52,581 bases of DNA from Chloroflexota bacterium (GTDB lineage: Bacteria > Chloroflexota > Dehalococcoidia > Lucifugimonadales > Lucifugimonadaceae), in contig JABMNO010000045.1 of the NCBI GenBank assembly GCA_013204555.1, positions 1 to 52,581 on the forward strand, in the 5' to 3' direction. Each line of letters opens with the position of its first letter. Position 1 is the stretch's first letter. Positions 17,551-27,774 of this stretch are shown in pieces. Under the pieces are notes generated by a model that saw only the letters and a list, made by a program, of their open reading frames with translations, had not been told where the DNA came from and searched no databases. The position numbers and the translations under genes were made by a program.

Positions 17551-17596
17551 TGTCTTATACGACACAAATCGTATGACATGATACGGAGCGTGTCAA
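17551..17596 (-). promoter_or_regulatory. hspR-grpE-dnaK promoter with overlapping inverted-repeat operator
   Basis: On the minus strand a perfect -35 TTGACA (17591-17596) is 17 bases from a -10 TACGAT (17568-17573). The -10 overlaps an inverted repeat: CGTATGACA at 17570-17578 pairs with TGTCTTATACG at 17551-17561, a perfect match apart from a two-base bulge. Binding there would block RNA polymerase. The sequence differs from the HAIR consensus (CTTGAGT-N7-ACTCAAG) known for actinobacterial HspR, so the true ligand is inferred. Confidence 0.7.
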
Positions 17597-17625
17597 TAGG
17601 TATGCTGCTATGTAAATCACAACCC

Positions 17626-17676
17626 GTTAATGAAACGATAACAAACCTGTAACCAAACTGTTACGGAATCGGTTAC
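17626..17676. repeat. Helically phased GTTAC-like half-sites
   Basis: Five related pentamers, GTTAA, ATAAC, GTAAC, GTTAC and GTTAC, have centres at 17628, 17640, 17651, 17662 and 17674. The steps are 12, 11, 11 and 12 bases, about one turn of DNA each, which suggests cooperative binding on one face. The binding protein is unknown. Confidence 0.5.
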
Positions 17677-17782
17677 CTACTAGGTGCATCAGAACAGAAA
17701 ACGTTGTAGACTCTGCCCTCGAACGAGGCAGCGGAAATAGGTAATTGAGTCCGTTGAAAATACTGCTCGTTCAATAAAGGAC

Positions 17783-17801
17783 GGTGACAATTGGTGTCAC
17801 C
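17783..17801 (+). promoter_or_regulatory. Hairpin or operator before the zinc ribbon gene
   Basis: Perfect 7-bp arms GGTGACA and TGTCACC flank ATTGG. The element ends a few bases before the AAGGA ribosome binding site at about 17808-17812. It could be a protein operator or an mRNA hairpin affecting initiation. Confidence 0.5.
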
Positions 17802-17822
17802 TTTAGAAAGGAATAACCAGGA

Positions 17823-18011
17823 ATGATCTTGTACTTGAAGGCGTGTCCCCGATGTAAGGGTGACGTCAAGTACGAATCAGATGTCTACGGCAAATTCCTC
17901 GAATGCCTCCAGTGCGGATTCTTGATCTCGTCTCGAAAGAACGAGCGAACAGAATCAGGTGAGGAGAGCAACCGAGAGAAGGTCGCCGCGGGTTCCGAAG
18001 CAGCCGCATGA
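17823..18011 (+). CDS. Small zinc ribbon protein
   Basis: A 62-residue protein with one zinc ribbon, CPRC at residues 9-12 and CLQC at residues 29-32, embedded in aromatic and basic residues (YLKACPRCKGDVKYESDVYG). A hydrophilic, glutamate-rich tail follows. The start is ATG with AAGGA about ten bases upstream, and a strong terminator follows the stop. Similar one-ribbon proteins act in nucleic-acid binding or as subunits of larger complexes; no function is established. The divergent arrangement with the heat-shock operon hints at shared regulation. Confidence 0.75.
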   Translation: MILYLKACPRCKGDVKYESDVYGKFLECLQCGFLISSRKNERTESGEESNREKVAAGSEAAA

Positions 18012-18044
18012 CGGCACGCTGAGTCTGTCTGAAGAGTACAAAAA

Positions 18045-18077
18045 CAGAAACCCCGGTCAAGTTGACCGGGGTTTCTG
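18045..18077. terminator. Bidirectional intrinsic terminator
   Basis: A perfect 16-bp inverted repeat, beginning CAGAAACCCCGG, centred at 18061. The minus strand continues into TTTTTG and the plus strand has T-rich flanks. It separates the convergent zinc ribbon and DUF503 genes and should stop both transcripts. Confidence 0.85.
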
Positions 18078-18097
18078 CATTAAATGGCCGCCTGCAT

Positions 18098-18391
18098 TCA
18101 AGACAGATCGATTACGTCGGTATCCTCTTCTATAATGCTCACATCAAGCGCCTCTGTCTCAACGTACTCTATAGCTGCTTCAATCAACTTACGGGCGAGG
18201 GTAGAGTCACCGGATACGGCACTGATACCAATTTCTGCGGTCTGCCAGGTATCCTGAAATCCAGTTTCAGCCACGGACAATCGATGCCTGATTCTCAGCC
18301 GATCTATGATTGATCGAACCCGCCTCCTCTTCTCTTTAAGAGAGTGACTCTCCGGAATTTCCAGGGTCAATCTGCAGACGCCTACATACAC
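18098..18391 (-). CDS. DUF503 family protein
   Basis: A 97-residue conserved protein of the YlxP-like DUF503 family, often found near ribosome-maturation and translation genes. The family core is visible: VGVCRLTLEIPESHSLKEKR, IIDRLRIRHRLSVAETG, FQDTWQTAEIGISAVS. I chose the GTG with GGAG eight bases upstream, which gives the usual family length. A longer frame to 18481 adds 30 unrelated residues and would run into the rex promoter. The role is unknown, possibly RNA-related. Confidence 0.88.
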   Translation of the reverse strand: MYVGVCRLTLEIPESHSLKEKRRRVRSIIDRLRIRHRLSVAETGFQDTWQTAEIGISAVSGDSTLARKLIEAAIEYVETEALDVSIIEEDTDVIDLS

Positions 18392-18443
18392 TTTTTTGAC
18401 TCCAGACCACCCCAACTCTTCATACCTCTCACACAGATTATTG

Positions 18444-18473
18444 TTGCCGCCCTTTTCTTGATTGTGATATAAG
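18444..18473 (+). promoter_or_regulatory. Predicted rex promoter
   Basis: A -35 TTGCCG (18444-18449), an 18-base spacer and a -10 TATAAG (18468-18473), about 60 bases before the rex start. The -10 lies wholly within the predicted Rex operator. Confidence 0.5.
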
Positions 18474-18479
18474 GCACAC
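18462..18479. promoter_or_regulatory. Predicted Rex operator upstream of rex
   Basis: TTGTG, eight bases, then CACAC. The established Rex box is TTGTG-N8-CACAA, so 9 of the 10 arm positions match. It covers the -10 of the predicted rex promoter, which fits negative autoregulation. Confidence 0.65.
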
Positions 18480-18532
18480 ACTACTACCTCCTCCCGAAAG
18501 GTATTTCTTCACATAGCCAGAAGGCATGGTAC

Positions 18533-19195
18533 TTGGCAACCGGCAGTTTAATAACAACCTACGATGGCGATCCTGACAACTTGGATGTACCGGATGTGGT
18601 AGTCGAACGCCTACCACTCTACGTTCGCGTTCTTACCAATCTGGCCTCAGATGGCACTGACATGGTCAGTTCTGAACAACTGGGCGATCAGCTGCACATG
18701 ACCCCCGCTCAGATTCGCAAGGACCTGTCCTATTTCGGTCGTTTTGGGAAGCAGGGACGGGGATACAACGTGGTCGCCCTTGTCGCTCAACTCAAAGGGA
18801 TACTGGGCCTCGATAGAAGTTGGAACGCTTGCATCGTGGGGATGGGTCGCCTGGGACGTGCAATTATCAGCTATCCCGGATTTGCGCCTGAGGGCTTCAA
18901 GATTGTCGCTGCGTTTGACGCTGATGACGGATTAGTAGGAACAAACGTGGACGGGACGCGTGTGAGATCGCTTTCTCAGATCAACCATACCGTGTCGGAA
19001 GACGGCATCTCCATTGGAATTGTTGCCGTTCCCGCCAGTGCAGCACAGGCGGTGATCGACGCTCTTGTAGATGCAGGAATCGGCGCGATTTTGAACTACG
19101 CGCCGGTGACCGCTCATGTGCCAGATCATGTGAAGATTAAAAACATCGATCCGGTAATGTCACTTCAGTCCATGACCTACTACTTGAAGCGCTGA
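18533..19195 (+). CDS. rex: Redox-sensing transcriptional repressor Rex
   Basis: A DNA-binding repressor of 220 residues that senses the NADH/NAD+ ratio. The N-terminal winged helix covers about residues 25-90 (LPLYVRVLTNLAS, MTPAQIRKDLSYFGRFGKQGRGYNV). The Rossmann domain begins ACIVGMGRLGRAIISY at about residue 100. VGTNVDGTRV and the C-terminal swapped helix (MSLQSMTYYLKR) follow. The start is TTG with AAGG eight bases upstream. Rex leaves its operators when NADH rises. Predicted boxes lie before this gene and before the ATP synthase operon, which converges on it. Confidence 0.95.
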   Translation: MATGSLITTYDGDPDNLDVPDVVVERLPLYVRVLTNLASDGTDMVSSEQLGDQLHMTPAQIRKDLSYFGRFGKQGRGYNVVALVAQLKGILGLDRSWNACIVGMGRLGRAIISYPGFAPEGFKIVAAFDADDGLVGTNVDGTRVRSLSQINHTVSEDGISIGIVAVPASAAQAVIDALVDAGIGAILNYAPVTAHVPDHVKIKNIDPVMSLQSMTYYLKR

Positions 19196-19224
19196 TCGCG
19201 GTCTGGGAACGGACTGAATCAAGA

Positions 19225-19252
19225 AGCGGCCCCATTTGGAGCCGCTATTTTT
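19225..19252 (+). terminator. Intrinsic terminator of rex
   Basis: The stem AGCGGC/GCCGCT with a ten-base loop is followed by ATTTTTA. It lies 30 bases after the rex stop and just beyond the end of the convergent atpC gene. Confidence 0.75.
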
Positions 19253-19685
19253 ACTGTTGGACAGGCGGGCGTGGCGCCGCAGTTCGCCGCCTTCTGGCGA
19301 CCGATAGCCTGATCCTGGCTCGTGCGATTTGTCGCACAGCCCGCTCAAAGTCTATGTCCTCTTCACGATGCGCCATGCGTTCTTCAGCTCTATCCAACGC
19401 AGCCTGAGCACGCGCCTCGTCAATCTCATCCGCAGGTTCGGCGGCGTCCGCAAGGATCACCGCCCTGTTGGCAAGTATTTCCATGAAGCCGCCTGTGACT
19501 GCCAGAGCATGGTCCTCACCGCCGACCCGGTACTCAAGAAGTCCCGGCTCCAGCTGCGACAACAGCGGCGCGTGGTTCGGCAGAATCGTCACCTGGCCCT
19601 GGCGGCTGGGTGCGATTAGCTGATCCACATCGCCCGAATAGAGCTCTCGCTCTGCGGTTACAACTTCCAGTCGAAATGGCGACAT
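19251..19685 (-). CDS. atpC: ATP synthase F1 epsilon subunit
   Basis: The central-stalk epsilon subunit, 144 residues. The beta-sandwich domain shows FRLEVVTAERELYSGDVDQL, GQVTILPNHAPLLSQLEPG and LAVTGGFMEI. A C-terminal helical hairpin (ARAQAALDRAEERM, then RARIRLSVARRRR) regulates ATPase activity in this family. The tail is unusually basic and proline-rich (RRRRTAAPRPPVQQ). It is the last gene of the atp operon, 30 bases after atpD. Confidence 0.96.
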   Translation of the reverse strand: MSPFRLEVVTAERELYSGDVDQLIAPSRQGQVTILPNHAPLLSQLEPGLLEYRVGGEDHALAVTGGFMEILANRAVILADAAEPADEIDEARAQAALDRAEERMAHREEDIDFERAVRQIARARIRLSVARRRRTAAPRPPVQQ

Positions 19686-19715
19686 TAGACGCGCTCCATT
19701 GAGATCCTGATCTGC

Positions 19716-22014
<2,299 letters not shown>

Positions 22015-22016
22015 AT

Positions 22017-23528
22017 CTAGAGTTGGGCCGTGCTTTTGTAACCTACCGCCGCTTCATCAAGAGCCTTCCCAGCTTCGTCTGACAATTCTCCACTGTCGGC
22101 GATGCCTTTCAGAACGTTGGGCACGTTGGCGGCGGCGTATTCGTGCCAACCCCGCTCAAAGTTCACAATGCTGGCCGGTGGAATATCGTCAAGTGTTCCT
22201 GAGCCAAGAAGGTAGAAGATTGAAACCTGCTGCTCCATGGTCAACGGGTTGACCTCAACCTGCTTCATAAGCTCGGTTGCGCGCTGACCTCTCTCAAGTT
22301 GCCTTCGCGTTGCGGGGTCAAGGTCGTCGGTACCAAACTGCGCAAATGTCGCAAGTTCACGATACTGAGCAAGCTCACCCTTGAGCCGTCCTGCAACACC
22401 CTTCATCGCCTTGGTCTGTGCGGCGCTTCCAACACGGGAGACGCTCAGACCTGCGTTCAGTGCCGGTCTAATACCAGCATTGAACAGCTCCGGCTCCAGA
22501 TAGATCTGGCCATCGGTAATCGAGATGACGTTTGTTGGCACGTACGCCGAAACGTCACCTGCCTGCGTTTCAATAATTGGAAGCGCTGTTGATGATCCGC
22601 CCCCATGCTCATCGTCGAGTCGGGCCGAGCGCTCTAATAGACGGGAGTGAAGGTAGAAAACATCACCCGGATAGGCTTCACGACCTGGTGGGCGCCGTAG
22701 AAGCAGGGACATCTGCCTGTAGGCCCAAGCGTGCTTGGTGAGATCATCGTAGACGATCAGTGCGTCCTTACCGGAGTACATGACCTTTTCAGCCATTGCT
22801 GCACCGGCATACGGCGCCAGGTACTGCACAGGCGCAGGATCAGAAGCGCTAGCCGATATCACGATGGTGTGATCCATAGCACCGTGGGCTTCTAGCGTTG
22901 CCACCGTTGCCGCTACCTTACCGACCTTCTGGCCAATAGCCACATAGATGGCGACTACATCGCCGCCCTTCTGGTTGATGATGGCGTCAATGCACATCGA
23001 GGTCTTCCCCGTGTTGCGGTCGCCAATTATCAACTCGCGCTGGCCGCGGCCCACAGGGATAAGTCCATCGACCACCTTCAGTCCAAACTGCATCGGAGTG
23101 CTGACGGACTTTCTGACCACAACGTTTGGAGCAACCTGTTCAACAGGGCTTGTCTCAGTGGCATTGATGGGGCCTTTGCCGTCTAGCGGTCGACCAAGCG
23201 GGTCAACTACGCGGCCAATAAGCGCGTCTCCAACGGGAACTTCAACAATGCGCCCGGTGCTGCGAACTTCATCGCCCTCTTTAATGTGAGCGAACTCACC
23301 AAGAATCACCGCACCAACGCTGTCCTCTTCAAGGTTCAGCGCCATCCCAAGGGTGCCCCCCGGAAACTGCAACAATTCCATAGATCTGACATCAGAGAGG
23401 CCGTGAATAGTGGCAACACCGTCCGCCGCCTCAACGACGGTTCCAACGTCAACCAGCGTGAGTTCGCCGCCGAACTCCTCTATCTGCCTCTTGATGACCG
23501 AGGCTATGTCCTGACCTCTAATTGCCAT
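22017..23528 (-). CDS. atpA: ATP synthase F1 alpha subunit
   Basis: The regulatory nucleotide-binding alpha subunit, 503 residues. The N-terminus [19 protein letters not shown] is typical of the stator-binding helix. The P-loop is GDRNTGKTS, the family segment [20 protein letters not shown] follows, and the ATPase alpha/beta signature appears at [13 protein letters not shown]. The start is ATG with GGAG upstream (GAGGGAGCC). Its place between atpH and atpG is canonical. Confidence 0.97.
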   Translation of the reverse strand: MAIRGQDIASVIKRQIEEFGGELTLVDVGTVVEAADGVATIHGLSDVRSMELLQFPGGTLGMALNLEEDSVGAVILGEFAHIKEGDEVRSTGRIVEVPVGDALIGRVVDPLGRPLDGKGPINATETSPVEQVAPNVVVRKSVSTPMQFGLKVVDGLIPVGRGQRELIIGDRNTGKTSMCIDAIINQKGGDVVAIYVAIGQKVGKVAATVATLEAHGAMDHTIVISASASDPAPVQYLAPYAGAAMAEKVMYSGKDALIVYDDLTKHAWAYRQMSLLLRRPPGREAYPGDVFYLHSRLLERSARLDDEHGGGSSTALPIIETQAGDVSAYVPTNVISITDGQIYLEPELFNAGIRPALNAGLSVSRVGSAAQTKAMKGVAGRLKGELAQYRELATFAQFGTDDLDPATRRQLERGQRATELMKQVEVNPLTMEQQVSIFYLLGSGTLDDIPPASIVNFERGWHEYAAANVPNVLKGIADSGELSDEAGKALDEAAVGYKSTAQL

Positions 23529-23593
23529 CCGGCTCCCTCCGCGACACTTACGCCGCGATTATTCGTTTTATCAAAAACCCCGGTGGGTCTGAA

Positions 23594-24148
23594 TTAATCC
23601 CGCTTCAACTGCGCTGGCGGTCTGGCCAGAGCATTTTTCATATTTCTCAGCTTTGTGGTGACGCTCCCATCAATTAGATGGTCACCAACCCGGGCGATGA
23701 TCCCACCCACAATTTGTGGGTCAACATCCTCTGTAGCGTCAACCTTCGCCCCCACCAGTTCACCAAGCAGATCTCGTACACGCCCCCGCTGCTCATCCGT
23801 GAGTGGCAGAGCCGTGGTCACCGTTGCTCGTGCGACGCCACGATGCCGGTCAAGCAGCGCCCCATACTGGTCTCTAACGTTCACAGCGAACCTGACCGAA
23901 CGATGATCTACCAGTACGCCCACGAGGTTACGGGCAAGACCGCTCACTCCAACAAGAACTGTGTCAATCCCCTGAAGTTTCACGCGTTCTGGAACCTGGG
24001 GAGCTTCCAGAAAAGCGAAGAAGTCGCTATCGCCAAGCGCCTCTGCAATTTGATCAAGGTCTGACGACCACTGATCCAGAGCGTCATTCTCCAGAGCGAT
24101 CTGGAAAACTGCTTGCGCATAACGGCGCGCCGTAGGTCGTCCTGCCAT
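23594..24148 (-). CDS. atpH: ATP synthase delta subunit (OSCP)
   Basis: The peripheral-stalk subunit joining b to the top of F1, 184 residues. The N-terminal bundle has ARRYAQAVFQIALEN and LEAPQVP, and the C-terminal domain shows LTDEQRGRVRDLLGELVG, then DPQIVGGIIARVGDHLIDGS, the standard delta signature. The start is an ATG after GGAG (GGAGTCC). It lies between atpF and atpA. Confidence 0.95.
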   Translation of the reverse strand: MAGRPTARRYAQAVFQIALENDALDQWSSDLDQIAEALGDSDFFAFLEAPQVPERVKLQGIDTVLVGVSGLARNLVGVLVDHRSVRFAVNVRDQYGALLDRHRGVARATVTTALPLTDEQRGRVRDLLGELVGAKVDATEDVDPQIVGGIIARVGDHLIDGSVTTKLRNMKNALARPPAQLKRD

Positions 24149-24195
24149 TTAGGTGGACTCCTTCGTCGTGCACTTCATTTTACGAACTAAAACCA

Positions 24196-24696
24196 CTAAT
24201 TCTTCCGACTTTCCAGGCCCTCTTCGAGGGTGCGTTCAATCAACTGTCGGTGAGTGTCTTCATCAAGTGACTTACCAACGATCTGCTCGGCAGCGCTCAT
24301 TGCAAGCGATGCGAACTCCTGTCGAACCTGTTCAACCGCCGCATCACGCTCATGCTCAATTTCAGCCTTCGCACGCACGATGAATGCATCCGCCTCGCCG
24401 CGAGCACGTTCTTCTTGCTCTTCCCGGTACTTGCCAGCGGCTTCCCGAGCATCTGCAATGAGGGTCTGACCCTGCACCCGCGCAGCGGCAATTTCTTGCT
24501 CCACCCGTTCGGCAGCAGATGCCGCCTGTTCCGAGGCTCTCTCTGCCGCTTCAAGGCTCTCCCGAATCCGTTCAGTTCTCTCATTGAGAATTTTCTGGAT
24601 TGGCCCGTACAGCAGCTTTGAGAGTACGAAAAACAGGATCAGAAAACTGACAAGTTGCGTCAGTAATCCAGGAAGATTAATTCCAAGTGCGTCCAT
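24196..24696 (-). CDS. atpF: ATP synthase Fo b subunit
   Basis: The peripheral-stalk b subunit, 166 residues. A single membrane helix (PGLLTQLVSFLILFFVLSKL) is followed by YGPIQKILNERTERIRESLE and a long charged coiled coil. The ending AAEQIVGKSLDEDTHRQLI contacts delta. Only one b gene is present, so the stator should be a homodimer. The start is ATG. Confidence 0.95.
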   Translation of the reverse strand: MDALGINLPGLLTQLVSFLILFFVLSKLLYGPIQKILNERTERIRESLEAAERASEQAASAAERVEQEIAAARVQGQTLIADAREAAGKYREEQEERARGEADAFIVRAKAEIEHERDAAVEQVRQEFASLAMSAAEQIVGKSLDEDTHRQLIERTLEEGLESRKN

Positions 24697-24776
24697 CTCT
24701 TACCCTTTACACACCACTAGTGGGTGTCCTCTCCCAACCTCAAGCCTGAATTTAGGACTCAAACTAAGCCCTCAAA

Positions 24777-25172
<396 letters not shown>

Positions 25173-25205
25173 TCATGGCCAACGCGCTGGCCAACTGTAG
25201 CTCGC

Positions 25206-26354
25206 CTAGTGTCCCTCATCTCCGTGAGCTGAGGTTGCCACCACAGCGAAGACTAATGTCAGCATGGCAAAAATAAAGCCCTGGATGGCGCCAACAAACA
25301 ACTCCAGGCCCATAAACGGGATGATCCCAACCAACGGGAACAGGAATCCCATAGCCACCAGCAGAATCTCGCCGGCGAACATGTTTCCAAACAGACGGAA
25401 AGTAAAGCTGATGACTTTGGAGACTTCGCTGATGATCTCAAGGAGGCCAACCGCAAAGAAGATTGGGCCTTCCTTCAGGTTGATGAACTTGCCACCGTAG
25501 CCTTTGAGCCCCAGTGACTTGAAGCCCCACATCTGAACCATGAACATTGCCACCAGCGCGATAGCAAGAGTCGTGTTGATATCAGTGTTGGGCCCACGCA
25601 GGAACGGGATAAGTATTCCCGCATCTTTACCAACAAGTTGCGGCTCATCTTCGGGAGGAATTACTACCACGCCAGCTTCTAGTTGCTCTTCGGCGTGGTG
25701 TGCGTCGAAATGCTCGCCGTCGAATTCAACGATGCCAGAGACGGTTACTTTGGTATCTTCACCGCGGCCAAACGGAATGATCTTGATACCGCCACTCTGA
25801 TCGAAGACCGTCATCTTTTTGTTTTTGGTCTCTTCCAGCGCGTCTTGCAGAGCATCTTCGTGACTCTTGCCGGGTTCTTCCTGATCGTGAAGTTCGTGAG
25901 TCACGAACTCTTCAACAGATTCAAATTTACCAATGGTCCCAACGCCCGGCAAAATGCCCAGCCAGTTGGATAGAACAATGACAAGGAAGATGGTCATTAC
26001 AAGGGGGAGGAATTTGCGTGCGGCCGGACCGCCAACACTCTCAACCAGGCCAATGAAGCCTTCAACCAGCATCTCCACGAAGTTCTGGAAACCGGTTGGG
26101 ATCATCTGAATATTGCGGGTGCCGCGCCATGCAATGAATATCAATATCAGGGAAGCGACCCAGAGAAGGATGGAGGAGTTGACCAGATCGTAGCCGCCAA
26201 TACTCGCGATCTTCTCGCCGGGGACGGATATTTCTGGGATTGGGCTGCCGAGAAAGCCAAGGCCAAAGGCCGCGCCTAACGCGCCGCCAAGCACCGAAAT
26301 AACACCGATGATCCCAAATGCCAGCAGGATGGCTAGAAGTAGTGGCCTATTCAA
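25206..26354 (-). CDS. atpB: ATP synthase Fo a subunit with a large loop insertion
   Basis: The ion-channel subunit beside the c ring. The essential arginine is Arg320 in SFTFRLFGNMFAG, and PNTDINTTLAIAL marks the following conserved helix start. At 382 residues it is far longer than the common 240-300. The extra length is a polar insertion at about residues 142-246, between SNWLGILPGVGTIG and FLRGPNTD, rich in Glu, Asp and His (EFDGEHFDAHHAEEQ). Hydropathy puts it in one extramembrane loop. The start is TTG; the Shine-Dalgarno is weak. Confidence 0.93.
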   Translation of the reverse strand: MNRPLLLAILLAFGIIGVISVLGGALGAAFGLGFLGSPIPEISVPGEKIASIGGYDLVNSSILLWVASLILIFIAWRGTRNIQMIPTGFQNFVEMLVEGFIGLVESVGGPAARKFLPLVMTIFLVIVLSNWLGILPGVGTIGKFESVEEFVTHELHDQEEPGKSHEDALQDALEETKNKKMTVFDQSGGIKIIPFGRGEDTKVTVSGIVEFDGEHFDAHHAEEQLEAGVVVIPPEDEPQLVGKDAGILIPFLRGPNTDINTTLAIALVAMFMVQMWGFKSLGLKGYGGKFINLKEGPIFFAVGLLEIISEVSKVISFTFRLFGNMFAGEILLVAMGFLFPLVGIIPFMGLELFVGAIQGFIFAMLTLVFAVVATSAHGDEGH

Positions 26355-26392
26355 CTTCTATCGTTTTCTTCCCTCTGCCCATCCAACGCGTT

Positions 26393-26704
26393 CTAATCGT
26401 CGGCTTCCTTCTCAGCTATCTCTTCCGTGCCAAACGCACGCAGCAATTTTGCTAGACCAACCGCTGCAACCGCAACCCCTAACACCAACCCGGTCAGCAC
26501 AAACACCGGCGATGAGTCCAGCTGTTTATCCAGCCAGACACCGGCAATAGCACCCCCGGCGATGCTCACAGCCACGAACCAGCCGAAGCCAGCAAGACGA
26601 CCAAGAAGCAGGATCGTTGATGGCCCGTTTGAGCCGGATCCCTCATGCTTTGGTGGCAATTGGCTAACTGACTCGGCTCCGTGCCGCAACGATGTTGGTG
26701 ACAT
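26393..26704 (-). CDS. atpZ: AtpZ/AtpI-type accessory protein of ATP synthase
   Basis: A 103-residue protein with a hydrophilic N-terminus and two membrane helices (LAGFGWFVAVSIAGGAIAG and VFVLTGLVLGVAVAAVGLA). Between them is GVWLDKQLDSSP, the hallmark of the AtpZ/AtpI family, which helps c-ring assembly and may carry Mg2+ or Ca2+. It is the first gene of the atp operon, 38 bases before atpB. The start is ATG. The predicted Rex box lies 45-62 bases upstream. Confidence 0.85.
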   Translation of the reverse strand: MSPTSLRHGAESVSQLPPKHEGSGSNGPSTILLLGRLAGFGWFVAVSIAGGAIAGVWLDKQLDSSPVFVLTGLVLGVAVAAVGLAKLLRAFGTEEIAEKEADD

Positions 26705-26748
26705 CTCAAAAGGGTCTTAAAGTGCCACAACTTACTCACAAATTACGA

Positions 26749-26766
26749 TTGTGGACTTTATCACAA
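26749..26766. promoter_or_regulatory. Predicted Rex operator of the ATP synthase operon
   Basis: TTGTG, eight bases, then CACAA: all ten arm positions of the Rex box are present. It lies in the 149-base gap before atpZ. Further half-sites surround it: CACAA at 26726 and 26737, and TTGTG at 26793. I could not fix a convincing -35/-10 pair, so the mode of action is uncertain. Confidence 0.65.
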
Positions 26767-26853
26767 ATGGATTTGAGCAACCACAGGATCAGTTGTGATT
26801 AACCGACTTCGAAACGGCGTGACGAGCGCCACACCGAACCGCGAGAAGGCCTG

Positions 26854-27435
26854 TTAATTGGTGCTTGGTTTCGGCGGAGTGTCGCCGGTGCCTTCTTCAA
26901 AATCGCTGAGGTCTAGCGAATCAATGAAATCTCGGAATGCGGACATCGACTGGATTTCGCTCTCCGCCACCGGGATGCCACCTCGCTCAGCGCCCTCTTT
27001 CATGGCTTCACCAACGATGGCTTTGCCGGTCTCTTTATCGAGGTGCACGCCAGCCTTATCCATCACCTCGTCTTCGGCGTATATCGGTACTTGAACACGT
27101 ACCGCCAGCGCAAGAGCATCGGAAGGGCGCGAATCTATCGGCACGCTTTTTTCGCCAACCTGAAGAACGATCTTTGCAAAGTACGTGTCGTGGTCCAGGC
27201 CTGATATGAGGATATGGTCCACGGTTGCGCCAAGCTCACCAATTACAACGTTTAGGAGATCGTGAGTCAGCGGCCGCGGGACGTTGACTTCCTGAAGTTT
27301 TACGGCAATGGCGTCGGCCTCAGATGGACCAATCCATATTGGAAGGTAGCGGTCTGAATCTTTCTCTTTGAGAATGACGACGCGTTGATAGTTCAGAAGA
27401 CTCACTCTGATGCTGTCAATAACCATGTCACGCAT
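26854..27435 (-). CDS. Bifunctional nuclease family protein (DUF151)
   Basis: A 193-residue BFN/DUF151 protein. The family core is clear: VVILKEKDSDRYLPIWIGPS, EADAIAVKLQ, RPLTHDLL, and the strongly conserved SVPIDSRPSDALALAVR. Plant and bacterial members have been reported to degrade DNA and RNA. The acidic C-terminus (LDLSDFEEGTGDTPP) is variable. The start is ATG 27435; ATG 27426 is also possible. It lies upstream of the atp operon on the same strand, with the Rex box region between them. Confidence 0.9.
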   Translation of the reverse strand: MRDMVIDSIRVSLLNYQRVVILKEKDSDRYLPIWIGPSEADAIAVKLQEVNVPRPLTHDLLNVVIGELGATVDHILISGLDHDTYFAKIVLQVGEKSVPIDSRPSDALALAVRVQVPIYAEDEVMDKAGVHLDKETGKAIVGEAMKEGAERGGIPVAESEIQSMSAFRDFIDSLDLSDFEEGTGDTPPKPSTN

Positions 27436-27572
27436 GAGATTGTTACCTCACTACTCTCGTCAACTCAGCCCTGTTCGTCACATCGCCCACCCAGACCGCA
27501 CGCCAGTGTCGATTATCGCAGGTTCAGACCTCAATCGATCTCTGAGACCGATATTGTCGATTTACGAACCTG

Positions 27573-27773
27573 CTACGAAACCGACTTTACCCGCTTTGCA
27601 AGATCTCTCCTACTCAAGACGAGCTTTCTGCCGCACTCATCACAGGTCAGCCCAATATCAGCGCCAATCCTGAACACATTCCACAAAACACTGCCGCACG
27701 GATGCGGCTTCCTTAGAGTAATACGATCCCCTATCGAATATGGAGTCAGTACTGTCGGCCGCTCGTCTCCCAA
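27573..27773 (-). CDS. DUF951 (YyzM-like) zinc ribbon protein
   Basis: A 66-residue member of DUF951. It shows the core DRITLRKPHPCGSVLWNVFR, then GADIGLTCDECGRKLVLSR. The cysteines in HPCG and CDEC probably bind zinc. I chose a TTG one base beyond the pyrF stop, implying translational coupling; frames further upstream overlap pyrF and lack homology. Function is unknown, but it is a common small protein in Firmicutes and Chloroflexota. Confidence 0.8.
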   Translation of the reverse strand: MGDERPTVLTPYSIGDRITLRKPHPCGSVLWNVFRIGADIGLTCDECGRKLVLSRRDLAKRVKSVS

Positions 27774-27774
27774 A

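Larger units (their letters stand above)
17501..17822. promoter_or_regulatory. Divergent regulatory region between hspR operon and zinc ribbon gene
   Basis: A 322-base gene-free region with four elements. From left to right they are the hspR operator and promoter, a phased set of GTTAC-like sites, unannotated sequence, and a GGTGACA/TGTCACC hairpin just before the ribosome binding site of the rightward gene. Confidence 0.6.
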
